Assembly (NCBI RefSeq): GCF_000600295.1 | Contig: NZ_JEMG01000001.1 | Span: 2,220,477-2,284,476, forward strand | Direction: 5' to 3' | Length of the DNA stretch: 64,000 bases | DNA from: Hylemonella gracilis str. Niagara R | GTDB lineage: Bacteria; Pseudomonadota; Gammaproteobacteria; Burkholderiales; Burkholderiaceae_C | Shown: in pieces, positions 14,977 to 24,302 of the stretch | Layout: each line of letters starts with the position of its first letter | Numbering within the stretch: position 1 is the stretch's first letter | Translations under genes and position numbers: made by a program | Notes under the pieces: generated by a model | Seen by the model: the letters and a program-made list of their open reading frames with translations, nothing else | What the model was told of the DNA's origin: nothing | Database searches by the model: none

Positions 14977-16109
14977 CACTGCGCGGGCGCGGCGGGAGAA
15001 GTCGCGGCGGGCGTGGGCGTTGTTGGGCTGGCAGGGGCTGGCGGAGTCTCAGATTGAGCAGGCGCCTTATCCTCCTTGGCGGATGCAGACTCGGGCTTGC
15101 CATTGCGCTTAAGCTGGAATTCGCGCACCGCGCGGTTGTGGTCGCCCAGGTTGGTGCTGAATTCGCTGCTGCCATCGCCGCGCGCGACAAAATACAAGGC
15201 CTGCGTCTTGGCGGGCTTCACGGCCGCGAGCAAGGAATCCATGCCGGGCATTGCGATCGGCGTGGGCGGCAGACCGGCTCGGGTGTAGGTGTTCCATGGC
15301 GTGTCGGTCAGCAGATCGACCTTGCGCAGATTGCCGTCGAACTTCTCGCCCAAACCGTAGATCACGGTCGGGTCGGTTTGCAGGCGCATGCCGATGCGCA
15401 GGCGGTTGTTGAAGACGCTGGCCACATGGGGACGATCTTCCGCACGACCAGTTTCCTTCTCGACGATGCTGGCCAGGATCAGCGCCTCTTCGGCCGTTTT
15501 GAGCGGGCTATCGGGTTCGCGCAGGTCCCAGGCCAAGGCAAGACGACGGTCCATTTCCTGCATGGCCCGGCGCAGCAAGGCCAAGTCGCTGGAACCCTTG
15601 GGATAACTGTAGGTGTTGGGGAAAAAACGACCTTCGGCGGGCACGCCGGGTTGACCGAGTTTCTCCATGATCTCGGAGGCGCTCAGGCCTGAGGTATCGG
15701 CGCGCAGGTCTGGGGCCGCGCGCAGGATGGCGCGCCATTGCCCGAAGGTCAGGCCTTCGGCCAAGGTCACGCTGCGCTGCGCCACCTCCCCCTTGACCAA
15801 CTTGGCCAACAGAGTGCGTGGCGTCAGATCTGGCGTCAGCTCGTAGTTGCCGGCCTTGATGCGGTGCGCCGCACCAGAAAACCGCAACCAGCCGAACAGC
15901 AACACCGGCTGGGTCTGCACACCACTGAGGTTCAGCGTCTGCACGACCGTGCGGGCCGACGCACCTTGAGGGATCGTGACCTCCACCAGGGTGGAGCTGA
16001 GCTGCAGCGGCTGGTTCAGCCACCAGGTGGCTGCAGCCACCGCGCCCACCAGCGCCAGGCTGATCAGCAAGAGAAACAAAACGAGGATATTTTTGAGCGT
16101 CCTGAACAC
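14976..16109 (-). CDS. mltG: Endolytic murein transglycosylase MltG
   Basis: This protein of about 377 residues is anchored by an N-terminal membrane helix ([20 protein letters not shown]) with the YceG domain in the periplasm, where it cuts nascent glycan strands and sets their length. Signatures are [24 protein letters not shown] (catalytic Glu), [20 protein letters not shown] and [17 protein letters not shown]. The Pro/Ala-rich tail after residue 350 is disordered. No ATG fits before the helix; a GTG at 16109, preceded by GGATCAGGG, is proposed. ygfZ diverges 48 nt away. Confidence 0.92.
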   Translation of the reverse strand: MFRTLKNILVLFLLLISLALVGAVAAATWWLNQPLQLSSTLVEVTIPQGASARTVVQTLNLSGVQTQPVLLFGWLRFSGAAHRIKAGNYELTPDLTPRTLLAKLVKGEVAQRSVTLAEGLTFGQWRAILRAAPDLRADTSGLSASEIMEKLGQPGVPAEGRFFPNTYSYPKGSSDLALLRRAMQEMDRRLALAWDLREPDSPLKTAEEALILASIVEKETGRAEDRPHVASVFNNRLRIGMRLQTDPTVIYGLGEKFDGNLRKVDLLTDTPWNTYTRAGLPPTPIAMPGMDSLLAAVKPAKTQALYFVARGDGSSEFSTNLGDHNRAVREFQLKRNGKPESASAKEDKAPAQSETPPAPASPTTPTPAATSPAAPAQ

Positions 16110-16157
16110 AGACCCTGATCCGGATAGGTTGATGGACGGTGATGATAATTCAGACCT

Positions 16158-17114
16158 ATGAACACCCTGCTCAACGGAATAACACCCCTGCCCCACCTAG
16201 GCATCCTGCGCGCCTCGGGCGAAGAGGCCGCCAAGTTTCTGCAGAGTCAGCTGACGAATGACTTTGTCTTGCTCGGCGCGACCCGAGCCCGGCTGGCGGC
16301 CTTCTGCTCGGCTCAGGGGCGCATGCAGGCGAGTTTCATCGGCGTGAAGCCGGCCGTCGACGATGTCCTGCTGATCTGCAGCAAGGATCTGCTGGAACGC
16401 ACGCTCAAGCGCCTGTCCATGTTCGTGTTGCGCGCCAAGGTGAAGCTGAGCGACGCCACGGCAAGCTTCGCGCTGTTCGGCCTGGCGGGCGACGCGGTGA
16501 GGGGCTTGGTCGGCCCCGATGCCATAAGTGCAGCGCAAGTCCCCTGGGCCTGCCAGTCCGTGGGTGACGCGCGCCTGATCCACCTGCACCCGGCCGTGGA
16601 CGGTACCGACCGTGCGCCGCGCGCGCTTTGGCTGGCCCCGGCAGGAACTCCGGCGCCCGCCGCGGCATCACTGCGGCACGAGGACTGGCTCTGGGGTGAG
16701 GTGCTCAGCGGCGTGGCCACGGTCAGCGCACCGACTTTCGAGGCCTTCGTGCCGCAGATGCTCAACTACGAATCCCTCGACGGCATCAACTTCAAGAAGG
16801 GCTGCTACCCCGGCCAGGAGGTGGTGGCGCGCAGCCAGTTCCGTGGCGCCATCAAGCGCCGCGCCGTGCTGGTGCACAGTCCGGTGCCCCTGGGCGCTGG
16901 CCAGGACATCTTCGATGCCGCTGAGCCGGAACACGCCTGCGGCGTGGTCGCGCAGGCCGCAGCCGCGCCAGTGAACCACCAAGGCAAGTTCCAGGGTGGT
17001 TTCGACGCCATCGTGGTGCTGCAGACCGCCCATGCGAACGCTGGGCTACAGACTGCCGATGGCGCGGTGCTCACACACCGGCCCCTGCCATACGCCTTGC
17101 GCGACGACATCTGA
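16158..17114 (+). CDS. ygfZ: YgfZ-like folate-binding protein for Fe-S cluster assembly
   Basis: This 318-residue protein is related to the GcvT T-protein. The YgfZ signature KGCYPGQEVVAR, with the functionally important Cys, is near residue 215, and the N-terminal barrel contains LQSQLTNDF and FCSAQGRMQASF. YgfZ supports folate-dependent formation or repair of Fe-S clusters, as in MiaB. It diverges from mltG; the two share a short promoter region. It ends before a 409-nt gap. Confidence 0.92.
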   Translation: MNTLLNGITPLPHLGILRASGEEAAKFLQSQLTNDFVLLGATRARLAAFCSAQGRMQASFIGVKPAVDDVLLICSKDLLERTLKRLSMFVLRAKVKLSDATASFALFGLAGDAVRGLVGPDAISAAQVPWACQSVGDARLIHLHPAVDGTDRAPRALWLAPAGTPAPAAASLRHEDWLWGEVLSGVATVSAPTFEAFVPQMLNYESLDGINFKKGCYPGQEVVARSQFRGAIKRRAVLVHSPVPLGAGQDIFDAAEPEHACGVVAQAAAAPVNHQGKFQGGFDAIVVLQTAHANAGLQTADGAVLTHRPLPYALRDDI

Positions 17115-17523
17115 CCTGATCACCTAAAGCCCGCAAGGCACTTCGCCTCGCCTGAGACGTGTGGTTCCACAAGGAGTGCCGGGGCTACTGCACGCCCGGT
17201 ACGGCTTTGGCAGTCGCACGTCCATAACCCCTGGCCCGCGCTCGCTCGATGAGGGATGGGGGCTGACTCACGGTCACAGTTCTCACCCTGCGTTTGCGCC
17301 GTTGCTTGGCCTGCCCGATGCAACCCTGACCCGGCTCGCAACCACGCATCCAAGGAGCGATGCGTAAAAACAACGTCACCAAGCCGTCACGGGCAATAGG
17401 TGTAATCCCTTCAGCTTCTTCTCCAAAGGAAGTTATCTGGCTCGGTGCAGAGGCCAAGCGTTCAGTTTGAATGCGGCCCCCGTGCACCGGGAATTTTTTT
17501 GCTTTTTTCGTGGAGACCCCGAA
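17115..17523. other. 409-nt region upstream of the porin gene
   Basis: No gene is supported here. The 3' part (about 17,360-17,520) is less GC-rich and probably carries the porin promoter and leader, with GTGGAGACC as the ribosome site just before the porin start. A T-rich tract (TTTTTTTGCTTTTTTC, about 17,490-17,507) follows a short CCCGTGCACCGGG dyad and could act as an upstream terminator or leader structure. No riboswitch was recognised. Confidence 0.35.
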
Positions 17524-18600
17524 ATGAAAAAATCCCTGATTGCCCTTGCGGCACTGGGCGTGATTGGCACCGCTTCCGCGCAGGTGTCTGTGTACGGCGT
17601 GGTTGACATCGCCGTGACTCAATTGAGCAACGACGACAGCGACAGCAACACGGGCCTGTCCACCGACGGCAACAGCAGCAGCCGCCTGGGCTTTCGCAGC
17701 ACGACGGACCTGGAAGGCGGTCTGAAGGCGAAAGTGCAACTGGAGGGTGGCGTGGCCGCCGATGGCACGAAAACCGTGACTGGCAAAAACGACACTGCAG
17801 CAGGCAACGGCTCCGACGTCACGAACTATACGTTCGGCCTGAACCGCGCGGCTTTCATTGCCCTGGAAGGCGGCTTCGGTGAAGTGGCCCTGGGTCTGCA
17901 GCACAATGCAATCTACAACGCCAGCAGCGCCTTCGACCCCTTCGGTGACAACGGTGTCGGCGCCGCGACCGTGGGCAACACCGGCAAGCTCGGTTCGCGC
18001 AACTTGAACAGCGTCAACTACTTCCTGCCCAAGGACCTGGGCGGCCTGTCCGGTCAATTCACCTATGCCTTTGGTGAAACGCCCGACAACGACGCCACCA
18101 AGGCCGCCAAGAAGGAAGGCCAGGGCAACCTGGTCGCCATGCGCGTGAACTACGCCGTGGAAGGGTTGACCGTGACCGGTGGTTTCGGTTCGCTGACGGC
18201 GCAGTCTTACTCGCTGGGTGACCCCGAAGACATCATGGCCCTGACCGTGGGCGCTTCGTACAAGATCGGCGAAGTCGTGCCCGCCATTGCCTACGTCAAC
18301 AACACCCAGAAGGACATCACGCAGACCGCCATGCTGGTGGGCGTGACCGTCGGCCTGGGTTCGGGCAAGCTGAAGGCTTCGTACTCCACGTTCGAGAAGG
18401 ACACAGACGGCGCCAAGACGGATGGCAGCAAGATCGCGCTGGGCTATGTGCACAGCCTGGCCAAGAGCACCAGCCTGTACGCCATCTATGCCGGCACCTC
18501 CGGCGATGACAACGTGGTCTCGGTTGCCGCCAATGGCGTGACCTCCCCTGGCGGCTGGCTCAACAGCGGCTTCCAGTTCGGTATCACCCACGCGTTCTGA
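17524..18600 (+). CDS. Gram-negative general porin (Burkholderiales OmpC/Omp32 type)
   Basis: This 358-residue outer-membrane beta-barrel starts MKKSLIALAALGVIGTASAQ, a signal peptide cleaved after TASA. The mature protein opens with VSVYGVVDIAV and ends in FQFGITHAF, the C-terminal Phe signature recognised by the BAM complex. The intermediate strands show alternating hydrophobic patterns, GFRSTTDLEGGLKAKVQLEGG near the N-terminus and KIALGYVHSLAKSTSLYAIY near the C-terminus. The family forms trimers that let small, often anionic, solutes pass. The start has GGAGACC upstream; a longer frame starting at 17467 is not needed. Two hairpins follow. Confidence 0.93.
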   Translation: MKKSLIALAALGVIGTASAQVSVYGVVDIAVTQLSNDDSDSNTGLSTDGNSSSRLGFRSTTDLEGGLKAKVQLEGGVAADGTKTVTGKNDTAAGNGSDVTNYTFGLNRAAFIALEGGFGEVALGLQHNAIYNASSAFDPFGDNGVGAATVGNTGKLGSRNLNSVNYFLPKDLGGLSGQFTYAFGETPDNDATKAAKKEGQGNLVAMRVNYAVEGLTVTGGFGSLTAQSYSLGDPEDIMALTVGASYKIGEVVPAIAYVNNTQKDITQTAMLVGVTVGLGSGKLKASYSTFEKDTDGAKTDGSKIALGYVHSLAKSTSLYAIYAGTSGDDNVVSVAANGVTSPGGWLNSGFQFGITHAF

Positions 18601-18606
18601 TGACCG

Positions 18607-18640
18607 GGCCTGAATCGAAGCCTTGGCTTCGATTCAGGCC
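18607..18640. repeat. Perfect 16-bp hairpin after the porin gene
   Basis: GGCCTGAATCGAAGCC and its exact reverse complement are separated by two T bases (18607-18622 and 18625-18640), starting 6 nt after the porin stop codon. No T-run follows, so it is more likely an mRNA 3' stabiliser or processing structure than an intrinsic terminator by itself. Confidence 0.75.
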
Positions 18641-18655
18641 TGACATCCAGAAGCA

Positions 18656-18700
18656 GAGAGAAAGCCGCCCCGGTCAGTCCGGCGGCGGTTTTCTCTTTTC
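18656..18700. terminator. Bidirectional terminator between porin and the thioesterase-GNAT gene
   Basis: A GCCGCC/GGCGGC stem (18664-18669 with 18681-18686) is extended by GAGAAA/TTTTCTC flanks and followed by TTTTCTCTTTT on the plus strand. The stop of the convergent gene lies at 18699, so both transcripts would end here. Confidence 0.65.
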
Positions 18701-19571
18701 AGAGGGGTTTGCCCATCGTGACGTGCGGTATGCCCACTTCATCGTAGGGCTCGCCCCGCGCCAAGAAGCCCAATCGGGCATAAAAGCCCTCGGCGCTGCG
18801 CTGGGCGTGCAGCACCAATTCGTGATCGCCTCTTGCCCGGGCCGCTGCACTCAGCGCGGACACCAAGTCGCTCCCCAATCGGGTACCGCGCAAGGCGCGG
18901 TGGACGGCCATGCGACCGATCTTGCCTACACCCGGTTCCTTGTCGCTCAGCAATCGGCCCGTGGCCAGCGGCATGCCCAGACGGTTGTAGATCACCGCGT
19001 GCACGGCGGTCTGGTCGGCCTCGTCCCATTCCATCTCGGCGGGGATGTGCTGCTCGCGCACGAAGACCTCGGTGCGCACGCGGGATGCAGCCTCGCCCAG
19101 CTCGGCCCAGTTGCCGACGCGCAACGTCGTCAAGCGCTGGCTGGCCGCCTCACCAGCCTCGAAATCCACCAGCAATTCCCGCAACACGGTCGGCACCGGC
19201 CTCGAAGTCTGGGACACGGGGTCGGCGTACACGTAGATCAGCTCGCTGGTGATCAGCAGTTCTTCACCCCGGAAAATCGCGCCGATGAACTGGACCGAGG
19301 AGTTGCCGACGCGCGCGCATCGCAGACCAACTTCCAGTTGGTCGTCCATGCGTGCTGAGGCATGGAACTCCACCGTGGCCTTCTTCACATACAAGTCACC
19401 GCCGAGTTGCCGCATGGCTTCCTCGTAAGGCAGGGCCAGGGCGCGCCAGTAGTCGCTGATGGCCGTGTCGAAGTACATCAGGTAATGCGCGTTGAAGACG
19501 ATTTTCTGCATGTCCACCTCGGCCCAGCGCACGCGCAGACGGTGGAGAAAGCGGAAGTCCAGGCGTTTCAT
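18699..19571 (-). CDS. Fusion of YbgC/FadM-type acyl-CoA thioesterase and GNAT acetyltransferase
   Basis: This 290-residue protein joins two enzymes. Residues 1 to about 135 are a hotdog thioesterase starting MKRLDFRFLHRLRVRWAEVD, with the YbgC active-site motif AEVDMQKIVFNAHYLMYFD (Asp near residue 20). Residues about 150-290 are a GNAT domain with RTEVFVREQHIPAEMEWDE, GRMAVHRALRGTRLGSDLV (acetyl-CoA loop) and a late GFLARGEPYDEVGIPHVTM, like ElaA. The acyl substrate and the acetyl acceptor are unknown. The start follows the upstream esterase by 20 nt. The fusion looks intact, with no frameshift. Confidence 0.88.
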   Translation of the reverse strand: MKRLDFRFLHRLRVRWAEVDMQKIVFNAHYLMYFDTAISDYWRALALPYEEAMRQLGGDLYVKKATVEFHASARMDDQLEVGLRCARVGNSSVQFIGAIFRGEELLITSELIYVYADPVSQTSRPVPTVLRELLVDFEAGEAASQRLTTLRVGNWAELGEAASRVRTEVFVREQHIPAEMEWDEADQTAVHAVIYNRLGMPLATGRLLSDKEPGVGKIGRMAVHRALRGTRLGSDLVSALSAAARARGDHELVLHAQRSAEGFYARLGFLARGEPYDEVGIPHVTMGKPL

Positions 19572-19591
19572 GCGGTAGCTTTCCTTCGGGT

Positions 19592-20605
19592 TCAGACGAA
19601 CAAGGCCTGGCGCAAGGCCCGGGCCGCGTCGGCCTGGGCTTGCAGCGCTTCGGGGATGGCACGCCCCATCTTGATGAATTCGTGGGTGACGCCTCGGTAG
19701 ATGTCCAGATCCACCATCACGCCGGCGGCGCGCAGCTTGTCCGCGTAGAGCAGCCCTTCGTCCACCAAGGGGTCGCACTCGGCGAGACCCATCCAGGCCG
19801 GCGCGACGCCATCCACGTCGGGCGCCAGCAAGGGCGCGAAACGCCAGTCCTCGCGGTCTTCGCGCCGGGGCGCGTAGTGGTCAAAGAAATAATGGATGGA
19901 CGCCGCGCCCAGCACGAAACCTTCTGCGTAAGTCTGATGCGAGGGCGTGTCCTGGTGCGCGGTCGTTCCGGGATAGAACAACAGTTGCAAGGCCAGCGGC
20001 AAGCCAGCGTCACGAGCCAGGATGGCGCAGACTGCGGCCAGCGTTCCCCCCGCGCTGTCCCCACCGACGGCCAGGCGCGCAGTGTCGACGCCCAGGGCCT
20101 GGGCTTCAGCCGAACCCGCAAGCCAGTACAAGGCATCCCAGGCATCGTGGACGGCGGTGGGAAACCTGTGCTCGGGCGCGAGCCGGTAGTCCAGGGACAG
20201 CACGGCGCAGCCCGCCTGCTCTGCCAGCCGACGGCACAAGGACGCGTGGCTGGCAATGCTGCCGATGGTGAAACCACCTCCGTGGAAGTAGAGTAGCGCG
20301 GGCAGGCGGCCCTCCTCGGCCAAGCGCGGGGCATACAAGCTCGCGGGCAGCAAGGTACCGTCACGCGTGGGGATGCGCAGGTCCTCAACCCGTGCCAGGG
20401 CCGGGCCCGGCACGTCGAGCACGCCCGAGCCTTTGGCGTAGGCCAGACGTGCCTCGGCAGGCGGCAGGTCGTGCAGGGCCGGCTGGCGGGCGCGGGCCAT
20501 GTTGTGGATCACCTGCCGCATGGCGGGCGTGAGCAGGTCTTCGGGTGAGCGGTCTTGCGGGGCGCGCGCGTGCTGCATCAGATCGGAACGAAGCGAAAAA
20601 TGCAT
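19592..20605 (-). CDS. Alpha/beta hydrolase of the hormone-sensitive lipase (HSL) family
   Basis: This 337-residue esterase has the HSL oxyanion motif YFHGGGFTIGS near residue 110 and the nucleophile elbow GGDSAGG. The later Asp (AECDPLVDEG) and His (GVTHEF) complete the triad. HSL-family enzymes hydrolyse carboxylic esters of short or medium chain acids; the natural substrate is unknown. The ATG at 20605 begins one base after the TAG of the diguanylate cyclase gene; a second ATG 27 nt downstream is also possible. The thioesterase-GNAT gene follows 20 nt downstream, possibly the same transcript. Confidence 0.9.
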   Translation of the reverse strand: MHFSLRSDLMQHARAPQDRSPEDLLTPAMRQVIHNMARARQPALHDLPPAEARLAYAKGSGVLDVPGPALARVEDLRIPTRDGTLLPASLYAPRLAEEGRLPALLYFHGGGFTIGSIASHASLCRRLAEQAGCAVLSLDYRLAPEHRFPTAVHDAWDALYWLAGSAEAQALGVDTARLAVGGDSAGGTLAAVCAILARDAGLPLALQLLFYPGTTAHQDTPSHQTYAEGFVLGAASIHYFFDHYAPRREDREDWRFAPLLAPDVDGVAPAWMGLAECDPLVDEGLLYADKLRAAGVMVDLDIYRGVTHEFIKMGRAIPEALQAQADAARALRQALFV

Positions 20606-20606
20606 C

Positions 20607-21878
20607 CTACAGGAGATAGCGCTTGAAAAAGCGGTAGACCCCCTTGCCTGCGGACTTGGCCTCGTACAGGGCATGGTCTGCGCGCGCGATCAGCTGTGTG
20701 GCGTCGCGGCCATCCTGGGGAAACAAGGCAATGCCCACGCTGCCGCCAACCTGGACCTGTCGACCCTGCGACAGCTTGAACGGGGAGCCCAGTTGACGCA
20801 GCAGCTCCTGCGCCAGCATGGCCACACTGTCCGGTGTCGCCGCGTCCTCCAGCACGACGATGAATTCATCGCCGCCCAACCGCGCCAGGGTGTCCATGTC
20901 GCGCAGGCGCTTCTTGAGCCGCTTGCCCACGGCCTGCAGCAATTCATCACCGACAGGATGGCCCAGGGTGTCATTGATCTGCTTGAAACCATCCAGATCG
21001 AGAAAGAGCACCGCCCCCATGCCGCCGCGCTTGACACGATCGATGGCGTGCGCCAAGCGCGACATCAGCAGCAGGCGATTGGGCAGGCCGGTCAAAGCGT
21101 CGTAATGGGCCAAGCGCTCCATCTCGCTCTGGACATGCTGCATCCGGCTGATGTCGGTATGCGCGCCGATGTAGGCTAGCAGGCGACCTTGCGCATCCTT
21201 GACCGCGTGGATGCTGAGCCATTCAAGGTACACGTCGCCCCCCTTGCGACGGTTCCAGATTTCTCCTTGCCAATGGCCCTGCTCGCGCACGGCTTGCCAC
21301 ATCTGGCGGAAAAAGAAGTCGTCATGACGGTCGGAATTGAGCAGGCCGAGGATCGATCGCCCCCGGATCTCGTCCAACCGGTGCTCGGTGATGCGCTCGA
21401 ACGCGGCGTTGGCGTCCACGATGCGGCGATCGGCATCCAGGATCACCACGCCCTGCTCCGAGGTTTCGTAGAACAAGGCGTGCTGGCGCAGCTGCTGCTC
21501 CAGGCGCTTGCTGGCGCCGATGTCTTCGACGGCGAAGACGAAGCAGTCGGGCTCGCCACCGGGCTTGCGGATCAGCGTTACCGTCAGTCGGACCCAGACC
21601 ACTGCTCCCGCCCGGTGGAGGTAGCGCTTTTCCAGCGTGCAGGCCTCGGTCTCTCCCACCAGCAGGCGGTGGACCTGGTCGGCATCGGCATGCTGCTCGT
21701 CCGGGTGGGTGATGTCCTGCAAGGACTTGGTCAGCAACTCGTCCTGCGTGTAACCGATCAGGTCGCACAGCTTGCGGTTCAGATGCAGACAGCGGCCATC
21801 GGGCGCGACCAAGGCCATGCCGATGCCCGCATGCTCGAATACCGTGCTGAACAGGTTCTCGTAAGCGCTGAAGGACAT
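20607..21878 (-). CDS. PAS-PAS-GGDEF diguanylate cyclase
   Basis: This 423-residue protein makes c-di-GMP. Two PAS domains lie at about residues 5-120 (FSTVFEHAGIGMALVAPDGR) and 130-250 (FYETSEQGVVILDADRR), each ending in a PAC-like segment. The GGDEF domain follows HYDALTGLPNRLLLM; the active site GGDEF is intact at residues 335-339. An RxxD inhibitory site (RDMD) lies five residues before it, so product feedback inhibition is expected. No membrane segment is seen, so sensing is cytoplasmic. AAGGA lies 10 nt before the chosen ATG. The esterase gene follows one base later. Confidence 0.93.
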   Translation of the reverse strand: MSFSAYENLFSTVFEHAGIGMALVAPDGRCLHLNRKLCDLIGYTQDELLTKSLQDITHPDEQHADADQVHRLLVGETEACTLEKRYLHRAGAVVWVRLTVTLIRKPGGEPDCFVFAVEDIGASKRLEQQLRQHALFYETSEQGVVILDADRRIVDANAAFERITEHRLDEIRGRSILGLLNSDRHDDFFFRQMWQAVREQGHWQGEIWNRRKGGDVYLEWLSIHAVKDAQGRLLAYIGAHTDISRMQHVQSEMERLAHYDALTGLPNRLLLMSRLAHAIDRVKRGGMGAVLFLDLDGFKQINDTLGHPVGDELLQAVGKRLKKRLRDMDTLARLGGDEFIVVLEDAATPDSVAMLAQELLRQLGSPFKLSQGRQVQVGGSVGIALFPQDGRDATQLIARADHALYEAKSAGKGVYRFFKRYLL

Positions 21879-22076
21879 CGCTTCTTGTTCCTTAGGCCGC
21901 CCTGGGGTGTATGCACCTTGCCGCACCCCGAATCAAAACTCAGACCCATGGCCGGGGCGCGGCGATTGCCGCGCGCGAGACAGCCGGCCAGCGACATCGG
22001 GCGCGACAACCGCTACAGTGCGCGTGCAAAGCGCGCCTGACCGAGACAAGGCGCCATCCAACGCTCAGGAGACGAC

Positions 22077-23225
22077 ATGGCGCTGATCCATTATGTCACC
22101 CAGGTCCAGTTCGATTTTGGCGCCATCCGGCTGCTGCGGCAGGAATGCGAACGCGTGGGCATCGATCGACCGCTGATCGTCACGGATGCGGGGGTCAAGG
22201 CCGCAGGCATCGTTGATCGCGCCCTGGCAACACTGGCGCACGGCCCCGGCAAGTCTGCGGTTCCCGTCTTCGACCAGACCCCGCCCAACCCCACCGAAGC
22301 CGCCGTGCGCGCCGCCACGGCCCTGTACCGGGAACAAGGCTGCGACGGCCTGATTGCCGTAGGTGGTGGCAGCGCCATCGATTGCGCCAAGGGTGTGGCC
22401 CTCATGGCCACCCATGAGGGGCCGCTGCAGCGCTACGCCACCATTGAGGGCGGTTCGCCCCGGATCACTGAACGGGTGGCGCCCCTGATCGCCGTGCCCA
22501 CGACCAGCGGCACCGGCAGCGAGGTGGCGCGTGGCGCCCTGCTCATTCTGGACGATCACCGCAAGCTCGGCTTCCACAGCTGGCACCTGGTGCCTAAGGC
22601 CGCGATCTGCGACCCGGAGCTGACCTACGGCCTGCCGCCGCTGCTGACCGCCGCCACGGGCATGGACGCCATCGCGCACTGCATGGAGACCTTCATGGCC
22701 TCGGCCTTCAACCCGCCGGCCGACGGCATCGCGCTCGACGGCCTGGCGCGCGGCTGGGCGCACATCGAGCGCGCGACGCGTGACGGTAAGGATGGTGAAG
22801 CCCGTCGCCAATTGATGAGTGCGTCCATGCAAGGCGCCATGGCCTTTCAAAAAGGCTTGGGCTGCGTGCACAGCCTCAGCCACAGCCTGGGTGGGTTGAA
22901 CCCGCGCCTGCACCACGGCACGCTCAACGCCATGTTCCTTCCGGCCGTGGTGGGTTTCAACGCAGGAGCGGAAAGCGTCGCTCGCGAGGACCGGCTGCAG
23001 CGCATGGCGCAGGCCATGGGCTTGCGCACGGGTGCGGACATTCCGGCCGCCCTGCGGGACATGAATGCGCGCCTGGGCCTGCCGGCAGGTCTGGCGGCGC
23101 TGGGTGTGCAGAAGGTGCAATTCCCCGACATCGTCCGTGGCGCGTTGGCGGACCATTGCCACAAGACCAATCCCAGAGAAGCCAGCGCCGAGGACTACGA
23201 AGCCCTGCTGGCGGCATCGCTCTAG
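22077..23225 (+). CDS. Iron-containing alcohol dehydrogenase
   Basis: This 382-residue group III dehydrogenase has the nucleotide-binding motif GGGSAIDCAKGVAL near residue 100, then VPTTSGTGSEVARG and the metal site built from Asp and His residues (MDAIAHCMETF, GCVHSLSHSLGG, HHGTLNAM). The family reduces or oxidises alcohols and aldehydes with NAD(P); the substrate is not predictable. AGGAG lies 5 nt before the ATG. It diverges from the diguanylate cyclase across a 198-nt gap, which holds no gene, and precedes cysB on the same strand. Confidence 0.92.
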   Translation: MALIHYVTQVQFDFGAIRLLRQECERVGIDRPLIVTDAGVKAAGIVDRALATLAHGPGKSAVPVFDQTPPNPTEAAVRAATALYREQGCDGLIAVGGGSAIDCAKGVALMATHEGPLQRYATIEGGSPRITERVAPLIAVPTTSGTGSEVARGALLILDDHRKLGFHSWHLVPKAAICDPELTYGLPPLLTAATGMDAIAHCMETFMASAFNPPADGIALDGLARGWAHIERATRDGKDGEARRQLMSASMQGAMAFQKGLGCVHSLSHSLGGLNPRLHHGTLNAMFLPAVVGFNAGAESVAREDRLQRMAQAMGLRTGADIPAALRDMNARLGLPAGLAALGVQKVQFPDIVRGALADHCHKTNPREASAEDYEALLAASL

Positions 23226-23309
23226 GGCACTTAAGGCTTTGAGTCTAGCGACACGGAAGTCATAAAAAATCAAAGGCATAATGAATGGGTTCTTTATCCA
23301 TTCCTTGCC
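23226..23309 (+). promoter_or_regulatory. cysB leader with inverted repeat
   Basis: This AT-richer gap before cysB contains GAATGG-GTTCTTTAT-CCATTC (23283-23303), a 6-bp inverted repeat just upstream of the start codon, and a possible -10 CATAAT at 23277. CysB of enteric bacteria represses its own gene, so an operator here is plausible but not shown. Confidence 0.35.
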
Positions 23310-24302
23310 ATGAATCTGCACCAATTTCGCTTCGTGCAAGAAGCCGTGCGGCGCCAGCTGAACCTGACCGAGGCAGCCAAGGCCTTGCACACCTCGCAAC
23401 CCGGGGTGTCCAAGGCCATCCTGGAGCTGGAAGAAGAGCTGGGCATCGACATCTTTGCTCGCCACGGCAAACGGCTCAAGCGCGTCACGGAGCCCGGCGA
23501 GCAGGTGCTGCGCAGCATCGAAGTCATCATGCGCGAGGTCGGCAACCTCAAGCGCATCGGTGAGCAGTACAGTGCCCAGGACAGCGGCACCCTCTCCATC
23601 GCCACCACCCACACCCAGGCCCGTTACGTCCTGCCCGCGCCGGTGGCCAAGCTGCGTTCAGCCTGGCCCCAGGTCAAGCTCTCGCTGCACCAGGGCAACC
23701 CTGACCAGGTCGCGCGCATGCTGATCGACGAAGTGGCGGAAATCGGCATCGCCACCGAATCGCTGGCCGACTACGCGGAGCTGGTGACCTTGCCCTGCTA
23801 TGAATGGGAACATGTGCTGGTGCTGCCTGCGCAACACCCCCTGGCCCGCAAGGAGCGCCTGCACCTGGAAGACCTGGCCGCCGTGCCGCTGATCACCTAC
23901 CACCCCACCTTCACCGGTCGCACGCGCATTGACACCGCTTTCGCCCAGCGCAAGCTGAACCCGCAGATCGTGTTGGAAGCGATCGATTCGGACGTCATCA
24001 CCACTTACGTGAAGCTGGGCATGGGGCTGGGGCTGGTGGCCGAAATGGCGGTGCGTGACCGCCCCACACTCACGGGCACCGAGGCAGGCGTCGCCCCGCA
24101 AGCCGCCGCGAGCGAACCCAATGAGCTGGTCGTCCGCCCCTTGGGTCATCTGTTTGGTCGCAACGTCACGCGCGTGGCCTTCAAGCGCGGGGCCTACCTG
24201 CGTAACTTCGTCTACGAATTCGCCGAGCTGTTGAGCGAACGTCTGCCGCGTGATCTGGTTGAGCGCGTGATGCGTGGTGAGCACACGGTGTATGAACTGT
24301 GA
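23310..24302 (+). CDS. cysB: LysR-type regulator of sulfur assimilation CysB
   Basis: This 330-residue regulator has an N-terminal winged HTH with MNLHQFRFVQEAVRRQLNLT and the CysB-type LHTSQPGVSKAILELEEELG. The effector-binding domain follows with LSIATTHTQARYVLP, and YHPTFTGRTRIDTAF and GLGLVAEMAV later. CysB binds O/N-acetylserine and activates sulfate and thiosulfate uptake and reduction genes. The sbp-cysTWA operon at 39.6-43.6 kb is its likely target, although sulfate reduction genes are not in this window. It is slightly longer than E. coli CysB (324). Confidence 0.92.
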   Translation: MNLHQFRFVQEAVRRQLNLTEAAKALHTSQPGVSKAILELEEELGIDIFARHGKRLKRVTEPGEQVLRSIEVIMREVGNLKRIGEQYSAQDSGTLSIATTHTQARYVLPAPVAKLRSAWPQVKLSLHQGNPDQVARMLIDEVAEIGIATESLADYAELVTLPCYEWEHVLVLPAQHPLARKERLHLEDLAAVPLITYHPTFTGRTRIDTAFAQRKLNPQIVLEAIDSDVITTYVKLGMGLGLVAEMAVRDRPTLTGTEAGVAPQAAASEPNELVVRPLGHLFGRNVTRVAFKRGAYLRNFVYEFAELLSERLPRDLVERVMRGEHTVYEL

